DNA of 47,694 nucleotides from Akkermansiaceae bacterium (GCA_030725745.1 JANRFH010000005.1:1-47694); one strand, 5' to 3'. Positions 10,101 through 18,279 are shown, counted from the stretch's first letter. Notes: a model not told the origin generated them from the letters alone. Made by a program: numbers and translations.

Positions 10101-10983
10101 GCTCCCCGCTTCTCCATTTCGCACCGATTTGGATTACGAAATTGAAGTCTATTCAGGAACCGGAAGCGGCACTGGATTACTAGCCGGCACCACGCAATCC
10201 ATCATCGCAGATCCTCCAGCCTCAGGCATGGTCTTTGACCGCTGGATTGGCAGTGCTGCACTGGCAGATCCCAATGCAGCTTCGACCACACTCACCATGC
10301 CCGTGCACGACCTCTACCTGGTTGCCAGCTACAGGGCATCCGGTGACACCAGCTACCCGATCACGGTCAACAACGGCTTCGGTAGCGGAACTTCCCAGAG
10401 CGACTCCATCATCAACATCGAAGCACAAACTCCCGCCGCAGGCATGATCTTCGACCAGTGGAGCGGAGATACTGGAACCGTGGCCAATATCCACGCCCCT
10501 GTGACTACCTTACGCATGCCCTCAGCAAACACTTCCGTCACAGCGGTCTTCAAACCAGCAAGCACAGTTGGCGATGGCATTCCCGACAGCTGGAGAGCGC
10601 TCCACTTCGGCGGAAACGGCACAACGACGAACAGTTTATCCACAGCAGGCGCGGATCCTGATAACGACGGCCAAAATAACCTTGAGGAATACAAGGCAGG
10701 CACTGATCCCAACGACCCCAACTCGGTCTTTGAAATTACCCTTTTCGAAGTGGATAATGACTTGATCACCATCGATTTTACGACCGAAGCCTTCAATCGC
10801 TATATAATTCAAGGCAGTGAATCCTTACTGCTTGGATCGTGGGAAGCCGAGTCGGGCGAGATCGTGGGAGACGGACAGCATATTCGCTTCGAGTTCGCGC
10901 CCGGCAGTGCTCCTCACTATTTCTACCGGGTCTTAAATACCTTGGAGATATCTATACCTCCTGAAGGCTTGAAGAACCCTTGA
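7177..10983 (+). CDS. Large exported multidomain protein with SASA (sialate O-acetylesterase-type) esterase
   Basis: Secreted 1268-residue mosaic, probably deacetylating the polysaccharide. The start is TTG and is chosen because a good signal peptide follows (to about residue 29). Order of parts: a beta-solenoid with repeated TGG/SGG turns (30-325); a beta-domain with GYDITGITTIAGW (325-528); an Ig-like strand block and the SASA/SGNH esterase (about 534-980); two InlB-like B repeats with AGMIFDQWSGD-type motifs (985-1127); and a C-terminal Ca-binding-like DPDNDGQNNLEEYKAGTDP module with a final beta domain. The esterase has nucleophile Ser628 in YIASGQSNMA, the GTLWYQGEQNA block and Asp847/His849 in NDNDIHP. 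The 20-bp box precedes it. The first two modules recur in the two PEP-CTERM proteins of this window. The natural substrate may be any O-acetylated sugar, not sialate. Confidence 0.9.
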   Translation: MKTTSLQLPRHLTAAILSFQFATLGTALAADFIWDNSDADNDYSNPSNWIGNVAPAAGNTNYAVIDLTGGDKAIFSSGTSANLAGIRIGYNGADGEFHQTGGTLNLSNGGASRIGRNGEVGTYLMTGGTAFHNAIQLGLGSSGAGNMTITGGDMTIVRGAGTGTSSLIVDFGSGSVAGNFEISGGSLQTRTDIIIGDNGTFSVLGSDATSIGIGTYESLDGQWVQEAGGTLRCRIADTAAGITKIVVADKGDAGDGDGNVTFEEGALLDVGFLGADVEGEWDLMSWDGTLTDNGLTFAPGVDPTVWSFDFVDTDSSGSPDTLRVKTGSIVETKEFTYDANAGNVNLPAVSGAYSGDASATDHINDGVSTFESEIQTTSVNFGPAGLNDGTALGTGNILNTYYDNTKFPATVTFALDTGIVPSGYDITGITTIAGWEKNGANLANQVYEVWISTVGDPDFNLLHTVNYKPFTSTGLNGNTGSTKVNLTNDGGILANGVDEIRFVFLDDGENFGAVDGTVYQEIDIFSSTAPPPVLVTSEMFGSSMVLQRDMDVPIWGSAPADAEITLKVDGTTVTTTTADNSGKWMAQLGSYPGDGGQPHVITISTPGEADVVLKDVVFGDVYIASGQSNMARSLTGVGASAEITAANFPLIRQIKMAEVTSSSEKDDPTVQYNWTVCSPPVAGNFCAVAYFFAKELQATTGEPVGILFSAWGGRTIERFINPEGLAAVPSLSGVLQNREDGNISGYSDIYNAMIAPMSPYAVRGTLWYQGEQNASAGDGDIYQLKMRALIRGWREKWGQDDFSFYWVQLPNFITTANWPAIRDAQTKALSEPDTGMAIIIDAGNDNDIHPTNKQEPGERLASLALVDDFGQSNVASGPLFHASVIEGSQIRLHFDHVGSGLIVGTKSGSNPVVETAGTLQNFEIAGADKIFVEAVALIDGLNVVVSSPSVPSPLYVRYCYSNAPTGGNKLYNQALLPASPFRTDLDYEIEVYSGTGSGTGLLAGTTQSIIADPPASGMVFDRWIGSAALADPNAASTTLTMPVHDLYLVASYRASGDTSYPITVNNGFGSGTSQSDSIINIEAQTPAAGMIFDQWSGDTGTVANIHAPVTTLRMPSANTSVTAVFKPASTVGDGIPDSWRALHFGGNGTTTNSLSTAGADPDNDGQNNLEEYKAGTDPNDPNSVFEITLFEVDNDLITIDFTTEAFNRYIIQGSESLLLGSWEAESGEIVGDGQHIRFEFAPGSAPHYFYRVLNTLEISIPPEGLKNP

Positions 10984-10993
10984 TAAGGAATCA

Positions 10994-11014
10994 TCTCGGT
11001 TTACTGAGCCGAGA
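10994..11014 (+). terminator. Stem-loop after the SASA gene
   Basis: TCTCGGTT-TACTG-AGCCGAGA forms an 8-bp stem with one wobble, 10 bases after the stop codon. No T run follows, so it may protect the 3' end or pause polymerase and not act as a full intrinsic terminator. Confidence 0.4.
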
Positions 11015-11032
11015 AATCCCCGCATCACTCGG

Positions 11033-11052
11033 TATGGGACAAAAGACCCATA
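11033..11052 (+). promoter_or_regulatory. Conserved 20-bp box, copy 3 (candidate operator, most symmetric)
   Basis: TATGGGACAAAAGACCCATA has matching TATGGG and CCCATA arms around an 8-base centre, the symmetry expected for a dimeric regulator. A TAAATT element 21 bases downstream may be the -10 box. If so, translation of the next gene must start at 11150 and not at the earlier in-frame starts. Confidence 0.72.
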
Positions 11053-11149
11053 TACAGAGGCGGTAACATTCTCTAAATTGAACATGAACACCGATTCACC
11101 CGTGTTAAACGCGTGGGAAAAACCCAAAATATCCAGCCCAAACTATAAT

Positions 11150-12253
11150 ATGTTCAATAAAAACACACGATTAATCTTAGCGGCAAGCACTCTTGGCTTG
11201 CTCTCATCAGGAGTTGATTCAAAAGCTGCCGGAGTCTTTTCAGGTATTACAGGTGATGGCACTTCTTGGGAAGATGCAGGCAACTGGGACGACGGCATCG
11301 TCCCTGTTAGCGGGGCTGCTAATACCTTCAACATCTTCCAAAATAGAACTGCAGATTTTGATGCTGATGCTTGGGCAGCAGTGACTAAGAGTAGTGTTCC
11401 TGCGACTCTTGGGCAATACACTGGTATTACACGTTTTTTCATGGGAGAGAGCACCGCTGGTGGTAACAACGGTAGTCATGTTATGAATTTTAATCCCGGT
11501 GCCGGTGCCATTATGAATGTGACAGCAAGCCAATCAGGAGGCATCTCTACACGGCCGGGCAAGAACGGTACATTGAATGTTCAAAGTGGCTCTTTATTGA
11601 TGGGCTCGAGTACATTCTCAATCGGGAATGTAGCCACTGGAGCCGCAGCCAATGGAGCCATCAACGTCAGTGGTGGGGAGTTGAGTTTTTACCGCGCACC
11701 CGTTACTCTTGGTAATTCTACTGCTGGTGCCGTTGGTACTGGTGCAATCACTGTTTCAGGTGGCGCATTCACCACACGAACTTCACTTACTTTAAACTCA
11801 ACAGGAAGCTTCAATGTGGTTGGTAGCAACGCTACACAAATCGGAATTGGAGCTGCTGGTACTGATGGTAACGGTGCTTGGTCTCAGGCTTCGGGTGCGA
11901 CTTTGAGCATGATGATTGATACTTCAGTCACAAAAATCTTCATCGAGGATGGAAGTATTGCCGGTGTCGGATCTGCAGTGTTTTCCGCAGGTTCAATCCT
12001 AGATCTCGGATTCGTCGGTGCTTTTGCGAATGGAGACTATACGCTCATGGAATTCGAAAACGGCGACATCGACAATGGTGTTTCAAATGATAACCTTTTG
12101 CTTAATTCTGCTGATGCCTTAGCTGGATGGTCATACAGAATCGATAACACAGGAGCTAACGGCTTGCTCATTGCAACATTCGTTCCTGAGCCTAGTACTG
12201 CTTTACTTAGCTTTAGTGCCCTTGGAATGCTACTTTTACGCCGTCGTAGGTAA
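11150..12253 (+). CDS. PEP-CTERM beta-solenoid protein
   Basis: Exported surface or matrix protein of 367 residues, probably held at the envelope by the PEP-CTERM/exosortase route. The start at 11150 is chosen because MFNKNTRLILAASTLGLLSS is a proper signal peptide; an in-frame TTG at 11078 and ATG at 11084 would bury it. The body begins GDGTSWEDAGNWDDG and continues with Gly-rich beta repeats (NVSGGELSF, TVSGGAFTT). A block GSFNVVGSNATQIGIG parallels GTFSVLGSDATSIGIG of the preceding SASA protein, so the two are paralogous over most of this protein. The end is classic: VPEPSTALLS, a hydrophobic helix and RRRR. The gene is visibly AT-richer with more T-ending codons than its neighbours. No enzymatic motif is seen. 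Confidence 0.85.
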   Translation: MFNKNTRLILAASTLGLLSSGVDSKAAGVFSGITGDGTSWEDAGNWDDGIVPVSGAANTFNIFQNRTADFDADAWAAVTKSSVPATLGQYTGITRFFMGESTAGGNNGSHVMNFNPGAGAIMNVTASQSGGISTRPGKNGTLNVQSGSLLMGSSTFSIGNVATGAAANGAINVSGGELSFYRAPVTLGNSTAGAVGTGAITVSGGAFTTRTSLTLNSTGSFNVVGSNATQIGIGAAGTDGNGAWSQASGATLSMMIDTSVTKIFIEDGSIAGVGSAVFSAGSILDLGFVGAFANGDYTLMEFENGDIDNGVSNDNLLLNSADALAGWSYRIDNTGANGLLIATFVPEPSTALLSFSALGMLLLRRRR

Positions 12254-12281
12254 TTTTCTCACCGGTTCATAATATCTCATC

Positions 12282-12315
12282 AACTGCGTTGCCGTATAGG
12301 CAACGCAGTTTTTTT
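12282..12315 (+). terminator. Strong rho-independent terminator
   Basis: A perfect 12-bp stem (AACTGCGTTGCC and GGCAACGCAGTT) around a 5-base loop is followed by a T tract. It ends the PEP-CTERM transcript and separates it from the GH97 gene. Confidence 0.92.
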
Positions 12316-12387
12316 GACTCCATTGACATCCTGATTCACCCAGTTACCTCTCAGAGAAGCCTCACTCATCTACACTCCTGACTCCAA

Positions 12388-14241
12388 ATGACTTCCGGAC
12401 ATAGAATTCTCATTTCCGCTATCTCAATTTCTGCCCTCGGTTCCATTCATGCCGAAGAAACCAACGCAGCCACTCTATCTGTATCGTCGCCGGACGGTCA
12501 GACATCAATTAGCTTTGTGTTAGCAGAACAAGGCGCCCCTACCTACTCGGTATCCTACGACGGAAAACCCATCCTCCTTAGCTCTGCTCTGGGGGTAAAA
12601 CTGAAGGGTGATGCAAACCTCACGGAAGGTTTTGCCATCGGCAGCACTTCCACCAGCAGCAAGGACGAAACTTGGAAGCCCCTCACCGGTGAACGCAGCG
12701 AAATCCGTGATCATTACAACGAGCTTACCGTTGATCTCAAGAAGGACGAAAAGCCTGCCCTGCAGATCAAATTTCGTGCATATGACGAAGGCATCGCCTT
12801 CCGCTACGTCTTTCCCGAAGAAACCGGCTCATTCACAATTACCGAGGAGCTCACACAGTTTAGTTTCGCAGACGACCACTTCTGCTGGGACACCAAAGAT
12901 CCTCAGCATGTCTACCAGCGCGTCCCTATTTCCAAAGCAGGCCGGGATATCGAACGCCCCCTCGTCGTCGAGGTCGGCGACAGCCCATTCGTAGCACTCG
13001 GAGAAGCTCGCATGGTCGACTACGCCCGCCTCCGCTACAACACTCCTGCCGCAAATACCTTCGGCATCGAACTCGGCAGTGATGTCGTAGCCAACGCTCC
13101 ATACGCCTCCCCATGGCGCTATATTATGATTGGAGATACCCCCGGCGAACTTCTCGAAAACAACGACCTCCTCGTAAATCTCAATGACCCCTGCGCCATC
13201 GAAGACACCTCATGGATCAAACCCGGCAAAGTCATCCGCTCAGAATTAAACACGAAAGTCGCCAAGGAAACCATCGACTGGGCAGTGGAAATGAACGCTG
13301 GCTACATCCTCCTCGATGCCGGCTGGTATGGTAACGAAATGGACAACAAGTCCGATGCTACTACCGTAACCATCGATCCTAAACGCTACAGCGGAGAGCT
13401 CGATATGCAGGCAGTTATCGATTACGGCAAGCAACACGACATCGGAGTCATCGTCTACGTCAACCGCCGTGCTCTGGAGAAGCAACTCGATGAATTACTC
13501 CCCCTTTTCCAAGAATGGGGCATCGCTGGCATCAAGTTCGGCTTCGTCAATGTCGGTTCACAGCATTGGACAAATTGGATGCACGACGCTGTGAAAAAGT
13601 GCGCAGAATATAAGATGATCGTCGATATCCACGACGACTACCGCCCGACCGGATGGAGCCGCACCTACCCAAACCTCCTCACTCAGGAAGGAGTCCATGG
13701 CAACGAAGAGATGCCCACCGCCAAGGACAACGTCCTACTCCCCTTCACCCGCTTCCTCTGTGGCGCTGCCGACTACACGGTTTGCTACTATAGCTCGCGC
13801 GTTCAAGCCACCCGCGCCCATCAGCTCGCCGCATCCATCGTTTACTACAGCCCCATCCAGCTCATTTTCTGGTATGACAAGCCCTCACAGTTCAAGAACG
13901 AGCCGGAGCTGGACGTCTTCAAACAAGTCCCCACCATCTGGGACGACACCAAGGTTCTCCATGGAGAAATGGAAAAATTCGTCTCTATCGCGCGCCGCAC
14001 TGGCGACAAGTGGTTCATCGGCACCATGAACGCCGGCGAACCCCGCAAGCTGGAAATCAAACTAGATTTCCTCAAACCCGGCATCAACTACACCGCCGAC
14101 ATCAAGTCTGATACTTACCCCGACGGGAGCGATCGCACAAAGGTTACGAACTCAAGTAAAACTGTTACCTCAGAAAGTGTCCTCACCGCAGACATGGCTC
14201 ACAACGGCGGGCAGGCGATCATCCTGACCCCCGAAAAGTAG
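12388..14241 (+). CDS. Exported GH97 glycoside hydrolase
   Basis: GH97 enzymes are alpha-glucosidases or alpha-galactosidases. The 617-residue protein has a signal peptide (cleavage near IHAEE), the N-terminal beta-supersandwich (LSVSSPDGQTSISFVL, IKFRAYDEGIAFRYVF), the catalytic barrel (YILLDAGWYG, IKFGFVNVGSQHW, VDIHDDYRPTGWSRTYPNLLTQEGVHG) and a C-terminal beta domain. Gly385 in IKFGF stands where retaining members carry the nucleophile Asp, and the DIHDDYRP loop has Asp where the SusB-type inverting branch has a base Glu. It therefore fits neither textbook pattern exactly and may belong to the little-characterised DIHD-E/D-YRPTG subgroup. It sits between two strong terminators, so it is a single-gene unit. 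Family is secure; substrate and mechanism are open. Confidence 0.9.
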   Translation: MTSGHRILISAISISALGSIHAEETNAATLSVSSPDGQTSISFVLAEQGAPTYSVSYDGKPILLSSALGVKLKGDANLTEGFAIGSTSTSSKDETWKPLTGERSEIRDHYNELTVDLKKDEKPALQIKFRAYDEGIAFRYVFPEETGSFTITEELTQFSFADDHFCWDTKDPQHVYQRVPISKAGRDIERPLVVEVGDSPFVALGEARMVDYARLRYNTPAANTFGIELGSDVVANAPYASPWRYIMIGDTPGELLENNDLLVNLNDPCAIEDTSWIKPGKVIRSELNTKVAKETIDWAVEMNAGYILLDAGWYGNEMDNKSDATTVTIDPKRYSGELDMQAVIDYGKQHDIGVIVYVNRRALEKQLDELLPLFQEWGIAGIKFGFVNVGSQHWTNWMHDAVKKCAEYKMIVDIHDDYRPTGWSRTYPNLLTQEGVHGNEEMPTAKDNVLLPFTRFLCGAADYTVCYYSSRVQATRAHQLAASIVYYSPIQLIFWYDKPSQFKNEPELDVFKQVPTIWDDTKVLHGEMEKFVSIARRTGDKWFIGTMNAGEPRKLEIKLDFLKPGINYTADIKSDTYPDGSDRTKVTNSSKTVTSESVLTADMAHNGGQAIILTPEK

Positions 14242-14297
14242 CTGCTCTCTGGAGCCTGAGTGCATTGATGGCACTCATCCAACGCAGAATTCCCATC

Positions 14298-14330
14298 AAA
14301 GCCGCACTTTATCGACAGTGCGGCTTTTTT
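14298..14330 (+). terminator. Rho-independent terminator after GH97
   Basis: An 11-bp stem (AAAGCCGCACT with AGTGCGGCTTT) and an 8-base loop lead into a run of six T. The T tract covers position 14329, so the TTG there cannot be the start of the next gene. Confidence 0.9.
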
Positions 14331-14376
14331 GCGAAACTATAGCACTTCCACACCGTATTTATCGGTGCACAAAACG

Positions 14377-16773
14377 ATGAAAATATCCCAATCCTGCCTG
14401 ATAACCCTCGCAAGCCTCTGCGCTCCCATCTTCGCCCTCGAGATCCACGTCAGCCCATCCGGCGATGACTCGAACACCGGCTCCGTTGAGAAACCGCTCG
14501 CTACCCTTCAAAAAGCTCAAGAACTCCTCCGCAGCTCTGACAAACGAGGCAAGGAACCCGTCTCCATCATCCTCTCGGAAGGCATTCACTACCTCGGCAA
14601 GCCGCTCACCCTCGAAGCCGCAGACTCCGGCAGCAAAGACGCCCCCGTCACTTTCAAAGTAGCCGAAGGCAAAACCGCAGTCATCAGTGGTGGCGCAGAT
14701 CTCGGAAAACTTGACTGGAAACCCTATCGCGACGGCATCCTGATGGCCGCAGTTCCTGAAGGCACCGAAATCGACATCCTCTACGTCAACGACGAGACGA
14801 TGCCCATGGCTCGCTACCCAAACTTCGATCCCGAAGCCCAATATTTCAACGGCATCGCCACCGACGCATTCAGCAAAGAAAAGGCCGCTGACTGGGAAAA
14901 TCCCGCAGGCGGATTCATGCACGCCATGCACAAAGCAAAATGGGGCGGCATGCACTACCGAATCACTGGTAAGGATAAAAACGGCGAGCTGACCCAAGAA
15001 GGCGGCTGGCAAAACAACCGCCCTTCGCCTCCGCACCCAGACATCCGTTTCGTGGAAAACATCTTCGAAGAGCTCGATGCACCCCGCGAGTGGTTCCTCA
15101 ATACAGAAAACAACACCCTCTACTTCTTCCCACCGAAAGACCTAGATTTAGACAAAGCCCTACTCCAGACCGCCCGCCTCGAAAACCTCGTAGAGCTTCG
15201 CGGAAATGAGGAAAGCCCCGCCAAGTTCATCAACTTCTCCGGCATCACTTTCAGCCACGCCGCTCGCACTTTCATGCAGAACAAAGAGAAGCTTCTGCGC
15301 ACCGACTGGACGGTCAACCGCAGCGCCGCCCTCTTCATCAACGGAGCAGAAGACTGCATCATCGAGAAATGCCATGTCCGCGAAGTCGGCGGCAATGCCA
15401 TCTTCGTTAACCACTACAACCAACGCATCACTATCCGCTCCTGCCACATCGAGCAGGCAGGCGGAAACGGCATCGCCATCATCGGAGACCAAGGTGCTGT
15501 CCGCGACGGTCTCGTCGGCTACGGCTCGCGCACCAGCTTCGAAAAAGTCGATAAAACACCCGGCCCCAAGACCAATAACTTCCCCTCAGACTGCCTCGTA
15601 GAAGACTGCTTGATTCGCGACATTGGCCGCGTCGAAAAACAAACCGCCGGTGTCGAGATCGACATCGCCTCACGCATCACCGTCCGCCACACCACCATCC
15701 ACGATGTTCCCCGCGCGGGCATCAATATCGGTGCTGGCAACTTCGGCGGACACATCATCGATTTCTGCGACGTCTTCGACACCGTCATGGAAACCGGCGA
15801 CCACGGCTCCTTCAACTCCTGGGGTCGCGACCGCTTCTGGAAACTCAGTGACGTGGATAACGATGAAATGGGCGCCGTAAAATACAAGGATCTGCCGCTA
15901 CTCGACGTCATTGAACCCATCACCATCAGCAACAGCCGTTGGCGCTGCGATCACGGCTGGGACATCGATCTCGACGATGGCTCCTCGAACTACATCATTT
16001 TCAATAACCTCTGCCTCAGCGGCGGAATGAAGAATCGTGAGGGTTTTCACCGCACCGTGGAAAACAACATCATGGTCAATAACAGCCTCCACCCCCACGT
16101 CTGGTATAAACACAGCCAAGACATTTTCCGGCGCAACATCGTCTTCGACAGCTACCGCCCCGCCCTCATGCCCGAGAAAGATGCTTGGGGTAAAGAATTC
16201 GACCACAACCTCTACGCCTCGAAAGAAAAAACAGGCGCCGCTCTCCCCCTCGCCGGCCAGAGCAAACGTGACGAAAACTCCATCTACGGAGACCCAAAAT
16301 TCCTCGACCCGGCGAAGGGCGACTACCGTGTCGCCGATGACTCCCCTGCCCTGAAACTCGGATTCAAGAACTTCCCGATGGATCAGTTCGGCGTCACCAG
16401 CCCTGAACTCAAAAAACTCGCCCGCAGCCCAGAGCTACCCATCCCATGGGATCCAGCAGAACAGAAATCCAAACGTGACCGCCGCGAACACCAATGGCTC
16501 GGAGCCACGGTGAAAAACGTCGTCGGTGGCGGTGAAATTTCCGCGGCAGGACTCCCGGATGAGATCGGCGTCCTGCTCCTTTCCGTCCCAGATGCCAGCA
16601 CAGCCGCAAAACTTGGCCTTCAGCGCGGCGATGTTGTCCTGAGTTGTAACGGCATGGAAACCGACACCTTCGCCCAACTCCAAGGCGCATGGCATATCGC
16701 CAAAGGCGAAACCGAACTCGGTGTCTGGCGTGGCCAGGAGTTGGTTCCGATGAAAATCGAAAAGGCTCCCTGA
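14377..16773 (+). CDS. GH141-like right-handed beta-helix protein with C-terminal PDZ domain
   Basis: Probable exported glycosidase of 798 residues. The ATG at 14377 is preferred because it starts a good signal peptide (MKISQSCLITLASLCAPIFA) and the longer frame would begin inside a terminator. The opening IHVSPSGDDSNTGSVEKPLATLQKAQELL is the usual entry of parallel beta-helix carbohydrate enzymes. Helix coils run to about residue 640 (INFSGITFSHAA, CIIEKCHVREVGGNAIFVN, RITIRSCHIEQAGGNGIAI, HGWDIDLDDGSSNYIIFNN). A PDZ-like module (LLLSVPDASTAAKLGLQRGDVVLSCNG) ends the protein at about 725-796. Family GH141 contains alpha-L-fucosidases and is common in fucoidan-degrading Verrucomicrobiota, which fits the GH29/GH95 context. 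The fold is clear; the GH141 assignment is from general resemblance, and other beta-helix families are possible. Confidence 0.75.
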   Translation: MKISQSCLITLASLCAPIFALEIHVSPSGDDSNTGSVEKPLATLQKAQELLRSSDKRGKEPVSIILSEGIHYLGKPLTLEAADSGSKDAPVTFKVAEGKTAVISGGADLGKLDWKPYRDGILMAAVPEGTEIDILYVNDETMPMARYPNFDPEAQYFNGIATDAFSKEKAADWENPAGGFMHAMHKAKWGGMHYRITGKDKNGELTQEGGWQNNRPSPPHPDIRFVENIFEELDAPREWFLNTENNTLYFFPPKDLDLDKALLQTARLENLVELRGNEESPAKFINFSGITFSHAARTFMQNKEKLLRTDWTVNRSAALFINGAEDCIIEKCHVREVGGNAIFVNHYNQRITIRSCHIEQAGGNGIAIIGDQGAVRDGLVGYGSRTSFEKVDKTPGPKTNNFPSDCLVEDCLIRDIGRVEKQTAGVEIDIASRITVRHTTIHDVPRAGINIGAGNFGGHIIDFCDVFDTVMETGDHGSFNSWGRDRFWKLSDVDNDEMGAVKYKDLPLLDVIEPITISNSRWRCDHGWDIDLDDGSSNYIIFNNLCLSGGMKNREGFHRTVENNIMVNNSLHPHVWYKHSQDIFRRNIVFDSYRPALMPEKDAWGKEFDHNLYASKEKTGAALPLAGQSKRDENSIYGDPKFLDPAKGDYRVADDSPALKLGFKNFPMDQFGVTSPELKKLARSPELPIPWDPAEQKSKRDRREHQWLGATVKNVVGGGEISAAGLPDEIGVLLLSVPDASTAAKLGLQRGDVVLSCNGMETDTFAQLQGAWHIAKGETELGVWRGQELVPMKIEKAP

Positions 16774-16875
16774 GCTTTTGCTTCACCAAGCTGTAAATCT
16801 AAGCACAACAACGGAATCCTCTGCTTGCTGCTATCGCTCATGTGCCCTTAAATCCTGCACCATACAAAACCCACG

Positions 16876-18261
16876 ATGTCACAAAATCCACCTCCATCCG
16901 CCAACCGGCTCGCCTTCTCCACTGTCACCACCCTCTTCTTTATGTGGGGCTTCATCAGTTGCATGAATGACCTACTCATCCCGAAGTTCAAGGCGGAATT
17001 CGACCTCTCACAGTTCCACGCGAACCTAGTTCAATCCTTCTTCTTCGGAGCTTATTTCCTAATTTCCTTCGCCTACTTCATTATCTCGGCGACGAAGGGT
17101 GATCCCATCAATAAGATCGGCTATAAGAACGGCCTCATCGCAGGTCTAGTCCTCACCGGCAGCGCTTGTCTTATTTTCGTTCCGGCAGCCAACGCGGAAT
17201 CTTACCCTCTGTTTTTGACTGCTCTATGTTTCCTCGGAGGAGGCGTGACTCTGATTCAAATTGCAGCCAACCCCTACATCGCAATCCTGGGTCCCGAATC
17301 ATCCGCATCGTCCCGCCTCAACCTCTCCCAAGGCCTAAACTCTCTCGGCTACGTCCTCACCCCTCTCATCGGCGGATACTTTCTATTTCGTGGCGAAAAT
17401 GCAGAAGGTCTAGACTCTGTGAAAACTCCTTATATTGGCCTCGCAATCGTCCTCTTTATCATCGCTGCCGCTATCAAATTCATTGATCTGCCAACATTTC
17501 GCCAGGAAAACAAAGTGAAGGCCGGAATCAAGGTTTTCCGCCACAAGCATTTCATCTGGGGCTTCTTTGCGATCTTCTTCTATGTGGGCGCCGAGGTCAC
17601 AGTAGGCAGTATTTTGGTCAACTACCTCGAAGGCATCATGGGGCTAACGGAAGTTGAGGGTATCGTTTATCTCTCCTTCTACTGGGGCGGGCTGATGATC
17701 GGACGTCTTATGGGAGCCATCTCGCTGAGTGGTATGGCCGAAGCAAAAAAATATCCCAGCATGGTGGTCGCAGCGCTTATCTCAATCGCGGTCATCTTTA
17801 TCTCCGCAAAAGCCAAGGGGGCAGACATGGGCCTTATCGATCTATGGCCATACATACTCACGGTAGTTCTTAGCTTTGTTTTCTTCCGTCTCGGAAATGC
17901 TATGCCTGGCCGAATGGTCGGACTCTTCGCCACGGTCGCCACGATTCTCTCCGTGCTCGCGATGACCACCCCAGGAGAATTTGCCCTTTGGTCCATCGTT
18001 GGTATCGGCCTCTTCAATTCCATCATGTGGTCGAACATCTTCACTCTCTCCATCCGTGGTCTCGGTGAAGACACCTCGCAGGGCAGCTCCCTACTCGTGA
18101 TGATGATTGTCGGCGGCGCCATTCTTCCGGCCATCCAAGGACTTCTCATGGACAACATAGGCGTACGTCTCTCTCTCTCCATCGTTCTTGTGAGTTACCT
18201 CTATCTCGCATTCTTCGGTTTCATCGGTTCGAAGATCGGACGAAAAGACGCCACAGCTTAA
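16876..18261 (+). CDS. fucP: FucP-family (FGHS) sugar:proton symporter, MFS
   Basis: Inner-membrane importer with about 12 helices and 461 residues. Signatures of the fucose/galactose/glucose-H+ symporter family are present: FFMWGFISCMNDLLIP (Asp32, counterpart of the proton-coupling Asp of E. coli FucP) and QIAANPYIAILGPESSASSRLNLSQGLNSLG (Glu141 in the LGPE motif, the sugar/proton Glu). The His of the E. coli SSGHFRLNL stretch is absent, so the transported sugar could be mannose, glucose or another hexose instead of fucose. It is followed after 18 bases by a ROK kinase, which overlaps a GH92 gene, so import, phosphorylation and release of one sugar look coupled. Confidence 0.88.
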   Translation: MSQNPPPSANRLAFSTVTTLFFMWGFISCMNDLLIPKFKAEFDLSQFHANLVQSFFFGAYFLISFAYFIISATKGDPINKIGYKNGLIAGLVLTGSACLIFVPAANAESYPLFLTALCFLGGGVTLIQIAANPYIAILGPESSASSRLNLSQGLNSLGYVLTPLIGGYFLFRGENAEGLDSVKTPYIGLAIVLFIIAAAIKFIDLPTFRQENKVKAGIKVFRHKHFIWGFFAIFFYVGAEVTVGSILVNYLEGIMGLTEVEGIVYLSFYWGGLMIGRLMGAISLSGMAEAKKYPSMVVAALISIAVIFISAKAKGADMGLIDLWPYILTVVLSFVFFRLGNAMPGRMVGLFATVATILSVLAMTTPGEFALWSIVGIGLFNSIMWSNIFTLSIRGLGEDTSQGSSLLVMMIVGGAILPAIQGLLMDNIGVRLSLSIVLVSYLYLAFFGFIGSKIGRKDATA

Positions 18262-18279
18262 AGCGATCCCTCAGAAATT

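Noticed and set aside
11078-11149. Earlier starts (TTG 11078, ATG 11084) for the PEP-CTERM protein
   Set aside because: They would place 22-24 polar residues before the signal peptide and overlap the probable promoter elements.
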